Assembly (NCBI GenBank): GCA_963922875.1 | Contig: CAWUJH010000003.1 | Location: forward strand, 434,001-498,000 | Direction: 5' to 3' | DNA: 64,000 nt | From: Ketobacter sp963922875 | GTDB taxonomy: Bacteria > Pseudomonadota > Gammaproteobacteria > Pseudomonadales > Ketobacteraceae | Shown here: in pieces, positions 52,106-62,249 of the stretch | How positions within the stretch are numbered: the first letter of the stretch is position 1 | How the letters are laid out: each line of letters begins with the position of its first letter | The notes under the pieces: model-generated | The model's database searches: none | Seen by the model: only the letters and a program-made list of their open reading frames with translations | Told to the model about the DNA's origin: nothing | Made by a program: the position numbers and the translations under genes

Positions 52106-55054
52106 TTAGATATGGTGTTCTTCAAAGCCATTGAGATCTGTATTGTGCCAGTTGTTGGAGTTGGTGATGACAGCAAAACTGGCGCGTTCTGGTAGTAAAT
52201 AAGTGGCTGCTACTCTTTGTAAATCTTCTATCCGAGTGGCTAGCACCCGCTCTCTAAAGCGTTTTTGGAAGGCGTCATCGCGGCCGAAATAACGGCTTTG
52301 GAAGGCCTGTTTAGCCTCTCCTGCGGGTGATCCTGGTTTGTCGAGCGAGCTCACCACTCCCAGCACGGCTTCTTCCAGTGCTTGATGGTTGTGAGATTTT
52401 GTGAGTAGCCAATCCACCGCATGATCGAAGTCTGCCAGTGTCTCCTGCAGTCTTGGATCGCGATAGGAATAGAATCGGAACGATGCGCTATTGGAATCCT
52501 GCGAAGCACCGCCACCATAGGCACCACCTTGTTCTCGGATGGCTCGATGCAGGAAGCCATTTCTCAAAAAGCCGCCCAGAACGGCCAGAATGGCAGCATC
52601 CGGATGGTCAGTGGGTACTGTGGGATAGGCTTTGGCACAAAAGTTAACTTGGGTGCTGGTGAGCCAAGCCTGTTTGGTCTGCTCTCTCACTTGGGCAATA
52701 GTGAAAGCTTCTGCGGATGATTCCTGGCTTGTTGACTGCCAGAGTTGATCTAAATTGTCACTACAGAGATCTAGGCAATCTTGTTCAGCAACAATTAAAA
52801 ACTGGCGCTTGCTTTGTCTGATGGTGGAGGAAAGTTTATCTAGCTTGTCAGCTAAAGTGTGCATGGCCGAGCCATCTTTCAGGTGTTGATCCAGGTCTTT
52901 AATCGCGCGGATACCCGCCAGCCCCGTGATTTGATGAGACAGGCGTGCGGTTGGGTTCATGCCGCTGGATGCAGCCAACATGGCAAGCATATGACCATTG
53001 CCTGTGATACTTTGGTCCAGGCGTGCACTTTGCTGGGCCAGTAACTCGCGCAAATGCTCATGTTCGTCGTAGCGGGGTTGTTCAATAATTTGGTACATTA
53101 GATCGCTTAAGCCCTGGGCGTTGCGCTTGAGGGACTTACCCGAGAATCCTACCATGCCGCAAATATCCTGCTCGTCGGAGATGGTACCGCGCATCGTTGA
53201 GAAGCCGAAAATACCTCCGGTCAGTTCTGTTAGGCGATCTTGAATAGTGAGGTAATCATCCTTGCCTGCGCCGAGCTCTCCGGTAAAACGGGTCATCAAG
53301 GGGAGCAATTGCAATTGCTCAGATGTTAGCTGCGGCAAATCATAAAATACTTGCTGATACACCAGACCATTGGTTCCGGCTTTGTAAAGGCTGTGCAAGC
53401 CAGACGCTTTTTGTTGTTGCTGGTATTCTGGCATTGGCACGGGTAAGGGGACATCTTCAAGTCCCACTTTGGGCAGCACGGATTCGTCTTCGACCATTGC
53501 CTGTCGGGCTTCTAGATCTCCGCTGAGCTTGATGATTTGTTGCTTATCCTCTTCTGATAAGGCGTTTTTGATCTCAGTGAGTTGTTGCTTGAGCTGCTCA
53601 CTCTTGCGGTTTTCCAATTCTGGGTCGGGTCGCATCACCAAGCGCACTCGGTGGGGATTATCGAGCAGCCAGTGTTTTACCTGTTGCTGGATAAAGTCGG
53701 GTTTTTTGATTTCTGCACGCATTTTTTCCAATACGGGCTCTAAATTAAGCAGCTTTATGGGGTCACCGCGATGCATGGCGGTAGATAAGGCGCTCATCAT
53801 GAGTTGCAGGCCATAGGGATAAGAGTCACCGCCAATCTCCCGTTGGTTCAATTCCAGTTGATGGAGGGCTGCTTCCAGGCGCTCAGGGCTCACGCCCTGT
53901 TCGGCAATGTCATTAAGTAATTGCAGGACTTGCGTTTCCAATGCTTCTGCATGGGCTGGCGAACTGCCTTCTATTCCGCACATGAAAGCCATTTCTCGAT
54001 TAGAAGACTCCAGACCACAAAGCGGAGAGGGAGAAGAGCCCAAGCCGCAGGTTTCCAATAGTTTGCGTAGTGGTGCTGCGCTGTTGTCCAGCAACACATC
54101 AGCCATAAGCTCGGCTTTCAGCTGACTTTCCAGGTCAGTGCTGGAGCCCAGCAGCCAACCCAGAACAATATGGGTTTTATTGTCCTCTGACTCACTCTCT
54201 TCCAAGTCCGTTGCGTAGGCGGTTTCAACCCGCAATGGTGAGCCATAACGCTTTTCGTTGGCCACTTTGATGGTTCGATCCAAGGCTGCAAAACGGTGTA
54301 AAGCTTGGCCTTCAAACTCGGCCTGTAGCTCTCGGGGAGAGATATTGCCGAAGGTCATGAACACGGCATTACTGGGATGATAGTGAGTTTGATAAAATTC
54401 GCGTAATTGCTCATAGCTGAGATCGACAATGGTTTCAGGGTCGCCGCCGCTATTGTGATGGTAGGTGGTTGTGGGAAAAAGATAACGTCCCAACTGATTA
54501 TACAGAGTACTGGTGGCGGAGCTCATGGCTCCCTTCATTTCGTTATACACCACCCCTTTGTACACTAATTCAGAGTCTGGATTGGTGGGGTCGCTAAATT
54601 CCAGGCGGTGGCCTTCTTGAGCAAAGTCTAATGGATCAAGGCGCGAGAAGAACACTGCATCCAAATAAACAGATAACAAATTGTCAAAATCTTTTCTATT
54701 TTTGGTGGCAAAAGGGTAGGCGGTCCAATCGCTGGAGGTAAAAGCGTTCATAAAGGTATTCAGTGAGCGTCGAATCATCATGAAGAATGGATCGCGAACC
54801 GGGTATTTTTCACTGCCACAGAGTACCGTGTGCTCCAATATGTGAGCAACACCGGTGGAATCTGTGGGAACCGTTCGCAAGGCCACCAAAAAGACATTTT
54901 CGTCACTGTCAGCATTAATGTGGTAGTGCATGGCACCGGTGACACGATGTCGGTACTCAGACACTGAAATGTGAAGAGATTCAATGGCTTCTGTTCTCAG
55001 CCACTGGAAGCTCTCGTGGCATTGCTGCTGTACTGGATCGGTATAACTTCCCAT
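52106..55054 (-). CDS. M16C insulinase-family zinc metalloprotease (PreP-like)
   Basis: This 982-residue protein has the inverted zinc motif HILEH (His71, Glu74, His75) and downstream YNEMKGAMSS, which supplies the distal Glu. The length and the four-domain layout (two catalytic-like halves with an M16C-associated linker, including LTGGIFGFST and REQGGAYGGGASQ) match presequence protease (PreP)/Cym1-type enzymes that degrade peptides in an enclosed chamber. There is no signal peptide, so it is cytoplasmic. The gene stands alone and is convergent with the exonuclease gene. Confidence 0.93.
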   Translation of the reverse strand: MGSYTDPVQQQCHESFQWLRTEAIESLHISVSEYRHRVTGAMHYHINADSDENVFLVALRTVPTDSTGVAHILEHTVLCGSEKYPVRDPFFMMIRRSLNTFMNAFTSSDWTAYPFATKNRKDFDNLLSVYLDAVFFSRLDPLDFAQEGHRLEFSDPTNPDSELVYKGVVYNEMKGAMSSATSTLYNQLGRYLFPTTTYHHNSGGDPETIVDLSYEQLREFYQTHYHPSNAVFMTFGNISPRELQAEFEGQALHRFAALDRTIKVANEKRYGSPLRVETAYATDLEESESEDNKTHIVLGWLLGSSTDLESQLKAELMADVLLDNSAAPLRKLLETCGLGSSPSPLCGLESSNREMAFMCGIEGSSPAHAEALETQVLQLLNDIAEQGVSPERLEAALHQLELNQREIGGDSYPYGLQLMMSALSTAMHRGDPIKLLNLEPVLEKMRAEIKKPDFIQQQVKHWLLDNPHRVRLVMRPDPELENRKSEQLKQQLTEIKNALSEEDKQQIIKLSGDLEARQAMVEDESVLPKVGLEDVPLPVPMPEYQQQQKASGLHSLYKAGTNGLVYQQVFYDLPQLTSEQLQLLPLMTRFTGELGAGKDDYLTIQDRLTELTGGIFGFSTMRGTISDEQDICGMVGFSGKSLKRNAQGLSDLMYQIIEQPRYDEHEHLRELLAQQSARLDQSITGNGHMLAMLAASSGMNPTARLSHQITGLAGIRAIKDLDQHLKDGSAMHTLADKLDKLSSTIRQSKRQFLIVAEQDCLDLCSDNLDQLWQSTSQESSAEAFTIAQVREQTKQAWLTSTQVNFCAKAYPTVPTDHPDAAILAVLGGFLRNGFLHRAIREQGGAYGGGASQDSNSASFRFYSYRDPRLQETLADFDHAVDWLLTKSHNHQALEEAVLGVVSSLDKPGSPAGEAKQAFQSRYFGRDDAFQKRFRERVLATRIEDLQRVAATYLLPERASFAVITNSNNWHNTDLNGFEEHHI

Positions 55055-55204
55055 ACAATCCTTCTATATCAGGTCGATAAATTTTAGGGTCTTGTCAGTA
55101 GTATTTCACCCTAATGAGGAATTGTAAATTCCGCAGGCGCTTGTGTTCTGAGCGAACTAGGTGGTAGGTGAAGTCAATCTCTATATAATGAGTGTCAGAA
55201 TTGG

Positions 55205-56125
55205 ATGGAGATTAGACAACGTATGATGCCAGCGCGGGTGTGGGTTACTTCAGATATACATATTGATTATCAGGAAAATTTTGATCGAGTGCTGAATTTT
55301 GCCAATGAAGGGCATTATTCTGATGCCTTAATTATTGCCGGTGATGCTACGGATAAGTTAGAACGATTACGTGCATTGTTAGAGGGTGTTAGGCCTAATT
55401 TTAACAAGGTCTTATTTATACCTGGTAATCACGAGCTTTGGGTCCGCCGTTCAACCCAAACGAACTCCCTTGAAAAATTTTATGCAATTCAGGCCTTATG
55501 TCGGGAATTGGGAGTGGATACAGCGCCGGTACTATTTGGTCATCGCGAAAAAGTTTGGTTGTTTCCTTTGTATTCCTGGTATGACGATAAAGACAATCCA
55601 GATCACAGTCTTTATCTGGAAAAATCTTATGCTGAAGATTTAACCGATTCTATGTGGGGAGATTTTACCCATGCGCGTTGGCCATTCGATTTGGATCAAC
55701 CCCTGGCGCAACTGTTCGCCGATGAAAACGAAAAGCATCTTGGTAAAAACTATGAGGAGCCTATCATTAGTTTCAGTCATTTTTTGCCCCGTGTTGAACT
55801 CATCTTTAACGGGCCGATGAAAGCGGCCATGCGCTTGGCGCGTTGGTTTGACCCTGTGCCGGAATTTAATTTTAGTCGCGTTGCGGGTTCTACCCGTATC
55901 GAAGAACAGATCCGCCGCTTGGGGAGTAAGCTTCATATATACGGGCATCAGCACGTTAATCGGGTGCGAACCTTAGAAAATATTACGTACTTATCCCATT
56001 GCCTGGGGTATCCACGGGAGCGGCAACGGGGTCGTATCAGAGAGAACGCGTTATTGCCACGATGCGTATGGCGAGACGATATTGGTTTTTGTGACTTAAG
56101 TAGTCAAGCATCAGGTTCCCGGTAA
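55205..56125 (+). CDS. metallophosphoesterase
   Basis: This 306-residue calcineurin-like phosphoesterase has the full metal-binding set: VTSDIHID, AGDATD, IPGNHELW, SFSHFLPR and YGHQHVNRVR. Such proteins hydrolyse phosphomono- or diesters; the substrate is unknown. The start may be 55205, or 55223/55226, because GGAG lies between them; the longer form is given. The last 15 bases overlap the convergent lipoprotein gene. Confidence 0.9.
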   Translation: MEIRQRMMPARVWVTSDIHIDYQENFDRVLNFANEGHYSDALIIAGDATDKLERLRALLEGVRPNFNKVLFIPGNHELWVRRSTQTNSLEKFYAIQALCRELGVDTAPVLFGHREKVWLFPLYSWYDDKDNPDHSLYLEKSYAEDLTDSMWGDFTHARWPFDLDQPLAQLFADENEKHLGKNYEEPIISFSHFLPRVELIFNGPMKAAMRLARWFDPVPEFNFSRVAGSTRIEEQIRRLGSKLHIYGHQHVNRVRTLENITYLSHCLGYPRERQRGRIRENALLPRCVWRDDIGFCDLSSQASGSR

Positions 56126-56542
56126 CTGCCAGCTGGCATAAATCAACAGCCAGTCTCCGTCCACGTTGTGCCAGTTGGTTTGAACTTTATACACCCGTCC
56201 CTGGTCGGGCAATAGACCCCGTCCTGCGGTGACTAGGCTATTAAATTCCATTCGAGCCACCTGATCATCCACAAGCGTGATCTCAAGATTGGTGATCACC
56301 ACCGTGATCTTAATTTTTTTGAAATTGTAATAGGCCAGCAGACGTTGCAGCCAGACCGTATCTTTGCCATTCTCGCTTTGGAAGTCAGGGTGGAGCTGAT
56401 CAAGCACAAGCGATGGTTTGCGTTCTTCCAGCCCCATTTCCATAAGGCTTAGTTTATGGCGCAAGGCTTCTTCAGCAGGCTGTTCGGTGCAGCTTGCCAG
56501 AAAAATTACGGTTACAATAAGCCATGCCTGCAGAAAACCCAT
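56111..56542 (-). CDS. small lipoprotein, NTF2-like
   Basis: This 143-residue protein has a lipoprotein signal peptide ending in the lipobox LASC, then TEQPAEEALRHKLSLMEMGL. The C-terminal half (VARMEFNSLVTAGRGLLP, VQTNWHNVDGDWLLIYASW) looks like an NTF2-like alpha+beta fold of unknown role. It diverges from the CoA-transferase gene across 24 bases and overlaps the 3' end of the phosphoesterase gene. Confidence 0.8.
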   Translation of the reverse strand: MGFLQAWLIVTVIFLASCTEQPAEEALRHKLSLMEMGLEERKPSLVLDQLHPDFQSENGKDTVWLQRLLAYYNFKKIKITVVITNLEITLVDDQVARMEFNSLVTAGRGLLPDQGRVYKVQTNWHNVDGDWLLIYASWQLPGT

Positions 56543-56566
56543 TTGGTGAGTATAGTGGAAATTAGG

Positions 56567-57691
56567 ATGAATAAATCTCTTGCCGGATTATTGGTGGTAA
56601 GTCTTGAGCAAGCCGTCGCTGCGCCTTACGTTTCATCCCGGTTAGCGGATGCTGGAGCCCGAGTCATTAAAGTTGAACGCAAGGAAGGCGATTTCGCCCG
56701 CCGTTATGACTCGGTGGTTAATGGCGAAAGTGCGTATTTTGTGTGGCTCAATCGTGGCAAAGAATCACTGGTATTGGACATAAAAGCTCCGCAGGATAAG
56801 CAGCTGCTGGATCATATCCTGGCGCAGGCAGACATTTTTATTCAAAACCTGGCTCCAGGTGCAGCGGCGCGAGCGGGTTTTGATTCCGCTCAACTTCGCC
56901 AAACCTATCCTCGACTAATCACTTGTGATATCAGTGGTTATGGTGACGTAGGCCGCTATGCTGAGCGTAAAGCTTACGATTTGCTGGTACAGGCAGAATC
57001 CGGATTGGCATCCATTACCGGCTCAGAAGAAGCGCCGGGCAGAGTCGGTGTTTCGGTGTGTGATATCGCTGCCGGTATGCATGCCTGGGCGGGAATATTG
57101 CAGGCACTCTATGAAAGAGAGCGTACCGGTGAGGGACAAGGTATCAAAGTTTCTTTATTTGATGGCATGGCAGACTGGATGACTGTGCCGTTGTTGCATC
57201 AACAGTACACGGGCAAAGCACCGGAAAGGGTGGGGTTGCGTCATCCGTCCATTGCGCCCTACGGAGTCTATTCGTCCAAGGACGGTGAGCAAGTCCTGCT
57301 TTCGATTCAAAATGAGCGTGAATGGCAGAACCTATGTGTGACTGCTTTGTCGCGTCCAGACTTGGTGTCAGATTCTTTGTTTTCCAATAATGAGCAGCGA
57401 GTGGTTAATCGGGAACAACTAGACTCCATAATAGGTACGCTATTCAGGCAATGGACTTTAGCGCAGATTGTGGAGCGGTTGGAAACCGCAAAAGTGGCCT
57501 TTGGTGTTATGAATTCCGTCGCTGGATTAGCCAATCATCCGCAATTGAGAACTCAGCCAGTGTCTACTCCCAGTGGTGAAGTTATGTTGGTAGCGTCCCC
57601 CATAAAAACTGAGCATCAGGCGCAATGGGGGGCTGTGCCGAGTATTGGTGAACACTCACAGTCCATTCGTGCAGAATTTTTAGGTAAGTAG
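56567..57691 (+). CDS. CaiB/BaiF-family (class III) CoA-transferase
   Basis: This 374-residue protein starts at ATG 56567; the upstream reading frame overlaps the lipoprotein gene and lacks a good site. Family signatures are VVSLEQAVAAPYVSSRLADA, GARVIKVERKEGDFAR, the conserved YDLLVQAESGL with catalytic Asp138, and the CDIAAGMHAWAGILQAL helix. Class III CoA-transferases move CoA between acids; alpha-methylacyl-CoA racemases belong to the same fold. The substrate cannot be told from sequence. It converges on the Crp/Fnr gene. Confidence 0.9.
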   Translation: MNKSLAGLLVVSLEQAVAAPYVSSRLADAGARVIKVERKEGDFARRYDSVVNGESAYFVWLNRGKESLVLDIKAPQDKQLLDHILAQADIFIQNLAPGAAARAGFDSAQLRQTYPRLITCDISGYGDVGRYAERKAYDLLVQAESGLASITGSEEAPGRVGVSVCDIAAGMHAWAGILQALYERERTGEGQGIKVSLFDGMADWMTVPLLHQQYTGKAPERVGLRHPSIAPYGVYSSKDGEQVLLSIQNEREWQNLCVTALSRPDLVSDSLFSNNEQRVVNREQLDSIIGTLFRQWTLAQIVERLETAKVAFGVMNSVAGLANHPQLRTQPVSTPSGEVMLVASPIKTEHQAQWGAVPSIGEHSQSIRAEFLGK

Positions 57692-57705
57692 CAGCTTGGT
57701 CTGCG

Positions 57706-58356
57706 CTAGTAGCTCTCGGGTAGTTTCTTTAATAGCTTGAATTGTTTGCGCTCTATTTCGATATAGCCACCTGTAGCCAGATCTTTCAGGATGCGAGCCA
57801 CCATTTCGCGGGAAGAACCAATGCGATTGGCGATGTCCTGCTGGGTTAGCTTTTCTTCAATATAGGTTTCGCCATCTCGCTCTACCGAAAGATCTATCAG
57901 AGTTTTTCGAATGCGGCCATAGACGTCCTGCAATGCTAGTGTTTTCACGTTTTCCGTCAGTTTACGAATACGACTGGCCAGATTCCGTAATAGTACCAGC
58001 GCAATATTGGGATTGTGGAGCACGACTTTGGTAAAGTCGTCTTTGTACAGAATGGAGAAAGTGGATTTTTCAGTGGTAATCACCGAGGCGGATCGAGTTT
58101 CATCATCAAGTAGTGAAAGCTCGCCGAAGTACTCTCCCGGCCCCATGGAATTGAGCACAAATTCCCGACCATTTTCATCGCCAACATACACTTTGACTTT
58201 GCCACTGGAACAGATAAACATGGCGTTTGCCTGATCCCCTTCGTTAATGATTACGGTATTTTTTGGATAGGTTCTGGTAATGCAAAGTTCTTGCAAGGCC
58301 GCTAATTCTTCAGCAGGTAGTCCTTCAAAAATGGAAATGTGGCTAAGGTCAGTCAT
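57706..58356 (-). CDS. Crp/Fnr-family transcriptional regulator
   Basis: This 216-residue protein has ATG 58356 as start, behind AGGGTG. The N-terminal cyclic-nucleotide-binding fold shows VIINEGDQANAMFICSSGKV and GEYFGELSLLDDETRSAS (the Glu and Arg that bind cAMP are in place). The C-terminal winged helix-turn-helix is LTQQDIANRIGSSREMVARI. It has no N-terminal Fe-S cysteines, so it is not an oxygen-sensing Fnr. The effector, possibly cAMP or a related nucleotide, is not certain. Confidence 0.92.
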   Translation of the reverse strand: MTDLSHISIFEGLPAEELAALQELCITRTYPKNTVIINEGDQANAMFICSSGKVKVYVGDENGREFVLNSMGPGEYFGELSLLDDETRSASVITTEKSTFSILYKDDFTKVVLHNPNIALVLLRNLASRIRKLTENVKTLALQDVYGRIRKTLIDLSVERDGETYIEEKLTQQDIANRIGSSREMVARILKDLATGGYIEIERKQFKLLKKLPESY

Positions 58357-58529
58357 GCAGAGCACCCTGTTGGTAAATATAGTTGGCGGATGTCTTGTAC
58401 TAATAAGGCACAATCGCCGAGAATTAATGATTTGAACCCCGCTTATTGTAGATGCTTCCACGGGGTAAAGAAAGCCTAAGCCTGCGCCGTAATTTTGTAT
58501 TAAAAGTCACAAATCAGAAAGGATAGTTT

Positions 58530-59354
58530 ATGAAAATTGTTTCCTTCAATACCAATGGAATTAGGGCACGTCTGCATCAAGTTCAGGCGTTATCCGAAAG
58601 CCATGACCCTTGGATTATAGGCATTCAGGAAACCAAAGTGGACGACTCCCAGTTTCCCCAAGGGGAACTCGAGGCGCTCGGTTACCATGTGGAACGGTTT
58701 GGACAAAAAGGTCATTATGGCGTGGCGCTACTGTCTAAAGTGGCTCCTGAATGGGTAGAGAAGGGTTTTGAAGATGAAGACTCGAGTGCTCAAAAACGTT
58801 TAATCATGGCACGCTACCCCTTGGGGGCTGATCAATCCGTAACAGTAATTAACGGTTATTTTCCCCAAGGGGAAAGCCGGGATCATCCTGAAAAGTATCC
58901 AAATAAACAGCGTTACTACGCAGAACTTTTGGCTTTGTTGCAAGCACGATTTGATCCGCAGGAAAATTTGATTGTAATGGGGGATATGAACGTAGCGCCA
59001 TTGGATGTGGATGTGGGGATCGGTCCTGATAATGCCAAACGTTGGCTTCGTACCGGTAAATGTTGCTTTTTGCCAGAAGAGCGGGAATGGCTCAGCAAGC
59101 TAACAGATTGGGGGCTTGTGGATACGTTTCGGCACCAGCAGCCCACCACTGACGATCGTTTTTCCTGGTTTGATTATCGCAGTCGAGGCTTCGAGGCTGA
59201 GCCTAAGCGAGGTTTGCGAATAGATTTGATTTTAGCCAGCGCTCCTTTATTGGAGCGCTTAACGGCTGTGGGTATCGATTATGATATTCGTGCTTTGGAA
59301 AAACCGAGTGACCATTGTCCAGTCTGGTCGGAGTTTAGTCTCTCACCCGCATAA
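58530..59354 (+). CDS. xthA: exodeoxyribonuclease III
   Basis: This 274-residue AP endonuclease/3'-5' exonuclease of the EEP superfamily has SFNTNGIRARLHQV, the metal-ligand Glu in GIQETKVDDSQFP, YFPQGESRDHP, GDMNVAPLDVDVG, IDLILAS and the catalytic SDHCPVW at the end. It repairs abasic sites and trims 3' blocks in DNA. Length and motifs match the XthA group. AGAAAGGA precedes the start. The last 20 bases overlap the convergent tesB gene. Confidence 0.95.
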   Translation: MKIVSFNTNGIRARLHQVQALSESHDPWIIGIQETKVDDSQFPQGELEALGYHVERFGQKGHYGVALLSKVAPEWVEKGFEDEDSSAQKRLIMARYPLGADQSVTVINGYFPQGESRDHPEKYPNKQRYYAELLALLQARFDPQENLIVMGDMNVAPLDVDVGIGPDNAKRWLRTGKCCFLPEEREWLSKLTDWGLVDTFRHQQPTTDDRFSWFDYRSRGFEAEPKRGLRIDLILASAPLLERLTAVGIDYDIRALEKPSDHCPVWSEFSLSPA

Positions 59355-60195
59355 GGCCTTCTTGGCACACTGATGCCACTAAGTGGTTGTTTTGAAATAT
59401 TTGGCCTCGATTGAAGTTACGGGCATTACCGGCGTAAGGGCTGTCCATATCGTATAGCAACCATTCATCCGCCAGAAAAGGTGCATGGAACCATAGGGTA
59501 TGGTCAATGCTAGCCACTTGAACCTGGGGATCTGCATAGGTTAAGCCATGGGGCAACAGGCCGGTACCTACCAGACCGAAATCTGATGCATAGGCCAAAA
59601 GAGCTTGGTGTAGCCCTACATCACCGATGATTTTATCGGCCACCTGAAACCAGACTTGTTTGCGTGGCGGCACTGGTTCCGGCGCAAAAAAATCAACAGG
59701 ATTTATGGGGCGGATATCGATGGCTCGGGGTTTTAACAGTGCCGGTGGCACAGAATCCTTAATTTGGTTCAGTGCCCGTTGGCGAATGTCGAAGTCAGAC
59801 TCCAGGGTTTCGGGGGAGGGTACTGAGGGTATCTCTATAGCCTCATGATGATGGCCTTGCTCCAATAGTTGAAAAGAAGCGGACATATTTAAAATGGCGT
59901 GGCCATGTTGAATGGCGGTAATGCGTCGAGTGGTAAAGCTTTTGCCGTCGCGAATACGCTCGACATTAAAAATAATGGGTCGGCTTAAATCGCCAGGTCT
60001 GAGGAAATAGGCATGTAGCGAATGACAATAGCGATCGCTGGGTAAGGTTCGAAAGGCAGCGATCAAAGCCTGACTTATGACTTGGCCGCCGAAAATGATG
60101 CCACTGCCAATATCCAGGTTGTGGCCCCGAAATAGGTTTTCTTCAATATTTTCCAGATCCAATAGCTTGATGAGTTCCGCTACCACATTATTCAT
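59335..60195 (-). CDS. tesB: acyl-CoA thioesterase II
   Basis: This 286-residue double-hotdog thioesterase hydrolyses acyl-CoA to free fatty acid and CoA. Signatures are NLFRGHNLDIGSGIIFGGQV, LHAYFLRPGD, YASDFGLVGTGLLPHG (with the catalytic Asp), ASIDHTLWFHAPF and the late NRGQIFQNN (with the catalytic Gln). Length equals E. coli TesB. The 3' end overlaps xthA by 20 bases. Confidence 0.95.
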   Translation of the reverse strand: MNNVVAELIKLLDLENIEENLFRGHNLDIGSGIIFGGQVISQALIAAFRTLPSDRYCHSLHAYFLRPGDLSRPIIFNVERIRDGKSFTTRRITAIQHGHAILNMSASFQLLEQGHHHEAIEIPSVPSPETLESDFDIRQRALNQIKDSVPPALLKPRAIDIRPINPVDFFAPEPVPPRKQVWFQVADKIIGDVGLHQALLAYASDFGLVGTGLLPHGLTYADPQVQVASIDHTLWFHAPFLADEWLLYDMDSPYAGNARNFNRGQIFQNNHLVASVCQEGLMRVRD

Positions 60196-60306
60196 TTAGT
60201 GCCCAACGTATAGATTAAATAGCCTGACTTAATTGTGACGGATGGTTTCCGATTCTTCAATATAAAGGTAGTATCCGATACCACTATATCAAAGGGGATG
60301 TTCAGT

Positions 60307-60888
60307 ATGGTTGCGCTAATGGTTGGCTTGATCCTGTTTTTGGGGACTCATTCATTGTTTATATTCGCGAATAACTGGAGCCAACAGCAGAAAGCAAAGT
60401 TGGGTGAGTTGCCTTGGAAAGGGCTATTCAGTGTTGCTTCCATTATTGGATTCGGATTGATTGTTTGGGGCTATGGGCAAGCCAGAATGGAGCCTCTGGT
60501 ACTTTGGTACAGCCCGGTATGGTTACGGCATCCCGCCAGTTTATTACTATTGATAGCCTTTATCCTTTTGGTGGCCACCTATATTCCTGGCACTCATATT
60601 AAGCAAAAATTCGGTCACCCAATGTTGCTCGCCACCAAAACTTGGGCGTTTGCACACTTGTTAGTCAATGGGAGTCTTGCAGACTGCTTATTATTCGGTA
60701 GTTTTCTGGTGTGGGCCATCATTGGCTATATCGTTTCCAGGAAGCGTGACCGAGCACAAGCATTAGTAAGGCCTGCGGTGGGGATTAGTCGGGATATTAT
60801 GGCTGTGGTGGTCGGTGTCGTTGCCTTTGGTGCCTTTGCCTTTTATCTTCACCTGAAGTTAATTGGCGTGGCACCGTTTGCTGTGTGA
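60307..60888 (+). CDS. NnrU-like membrane protein
   Basis: This 193-residue protein starts at ATG 60307 behind AAAGGGG (the longer frame from 60235 has no ribosome site). It has five or six membrane helices and the family features GTHSLFIFANNW, GFGLIVWGYGQAR and RHPMLLATKTWAFAHLL in variant form (GHPMLLATKTWAFAHLLVNG). NnrU proteins are linked to nitric-oxide/nitrite metabolism or, by homology to MddA-like and ZISO proteins, to small-molecule methyl transfer or isomerisation; the role here is open. The 257-base gap downstream (60889-61145) holds no gene. Confidence 0.85.
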   Translation: MVALMVGLILFLGTHSLFIFANNWSQQQKAKLGELPWKGLFSVASIIGFGLIVWGYGQARMEPLVLWYSPVWLRHPASLLLLIAFILLVATYIPGTHIKQKFGHPMLLATKTWAFAHLLVNGSLADCLLFGSFLVWAIIGYIVSRKRDRAQALVRPAVGISRDIMAVVVGVVAFGAFAFYLHLKLIGVAPFAV

Positions 60889-61145
60889 TGATTTAGCAGC
60901 GCTTGCAATGTCTCTAACTGTAATAAAATGATGTAATCTGCTCAATCCGCAAAGCCCGCTACCCAACTTGGATTCTTCCAGAGTATTCGATCGGGTGGCG
61001 CAGTATCATGCTGAACTAGGCACAGGTTATGGCGAGTTGAAAATTTTTCTCAACCCGTCCAACTCATGTGGTTCATTGAGATCCCTGGGACAGAGCAGTA
61101 GGGGAGGGTCTTTGATAGTGCTTCCGAGCATTTAACAAAACATGG

Positions 61146-62249
61146 TCATTTATCATTGCTAGATTCGGTTGAGCTTTGCCATTGTTCAGAGGCTTTTTGA
61201 AAACGTAATATCCGTTTATTTATCGCAGGGTGCGTCGAAAAATAGGACATCCAGGATTCAGAATCTTCCTTTTTGTTTGGCGGTTCCATGTTTTTATCTT
61301 GTGTGTAAATTTCTGGATGCATAGACAAACGTTGCATAATACTGGAAAAATATAGAGGATCAATATTCGCTTCAATGAGTTTCTTTAACGCATAAGAGTC
61401 AGCGTGTGTTTCGTGGGCTCGGGAATAGGCCGTTTGAATTAAAAATGCAGGCCCCCCCAGAAGAATATGGGCGATGCCTTCTATGTCATCAAATACCCAA
61501 GCAAAAAAAACTGTAATCGCCGAGGCTTCAATCAGTTGCCGTAATGCATGATGTTCTACCACATGCCCCAATTCGTGGTATAACACTGCAATTAATTCCT
61601 CATCATGTTCTACTAAATTTACCAAAGCGTCGGTTATGATAATATTGCCATTGGGCAGTGCAAATGCGTTAGCGCCTACGATGTTGCTAGAACGAAAATA
61701 TAAGTGATACTGAAATCCAGACTGTTTTTCTATAACTTGCTCAAACAAAGCTTGGTAATGTTGTTTAACTTGAGTCTCTAGTTTAGAAGGTTCCAAATAG
61801 ATTTCATCTAGCTGCTCTAAAACACCTTCAGCTAATTCTTCTGATATATGGTTAGGAAGACTTTTGGTTATAGTTTCACTAACAGATGGTATGCCATGAC
61901 TAATGACGATGTAAGTAAACAATACAAAACCAATGACCGCCGCAATTATGAATGTTAGTTTCGATTCCCATAAATGTGGATTCAATATTGGGCTTGTATT
62001 TTTTGCCAACGCTGCGATGTGATCGAGGCCTTTATTATCGTTGGATTCAAACAAGTAACCCGATGGAAGCCTTAACAAGCGAGAGGTATTACCTAGGCGG
62101 GATGGAATTTCAATTTCGTCTAAGTGGCAACTGGCAGAAGCGATTCCATGGGTATCCACTTGCTTATTCTCGCTAACTATCAATTCACCGGCATGACGGC
62201 CGGAACTCTGACCGTCATAAAATATTCCTTTGATAGAAATTTTTGCCAT
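61146..62249 (-). CDS. M48-family metalloprotease with N-terminal non-catalytic domain
   Basis: This 367-residue protein has an N-terminal soluble region of about 90 residues (GIFYDGQSSGRHAGELIV; LDEIEIPSRLGNTSR), one membrane helix (about 98-118: LTFIIAAVIGFVLFTYIVI), then a peptidase M48 domain with HELGH (His225, Glu226, His229) and AHETHADSYAL, which supplies the third zinc ligand. The catalytic part faces the periplasm. It overlaps the upstream YjgN-like gene by one base (TAATG), so the two are translated together. Similar M48-YjgN pairs are seen in other gammaproteobacteria. Confidence 0.9.
   Translation of the reverse strand: MAKISIKGIFYDGQSSGRHAGELIVSENKQVDTHGIASASCHLDEIEIPSRLGNTSRLLRLPSGYLFESNDNKGLDHIAALAKNTSPILNPHLWESKLTFIIAAVIGFVLFTYIVISHGIPSVSETITKSLPNHISEELAEGVLEQLDEIYLEPSKLETQVKQHYQALFEQVIEKQSGFQYHLYFRSSNIVGANAFALPNGNIIITDALVNLVEHDEELIAVLYHELGHVVEHHALRQLIEASAITVFFAWVFDDIEGIAHILLGGPAFLIQTAYSRAHETHADSYALKKLIEANIDPLYFSSIMQRLSMHPEIYTQDKNMEPPNKKEDSESWMSYFSTHPAINKRILRFQKASEQWQSSTESSNDK

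Noticed and set aside
60932..61135. Gene-like open stretch (FDRVAQYHAELGTGYGELK) in the gap after the NnrU-like gene
   Set aside because: No ATG and no ribosome site; only about 65 codons. Could be a decayed gene end, but evidence is too thin to annotate.
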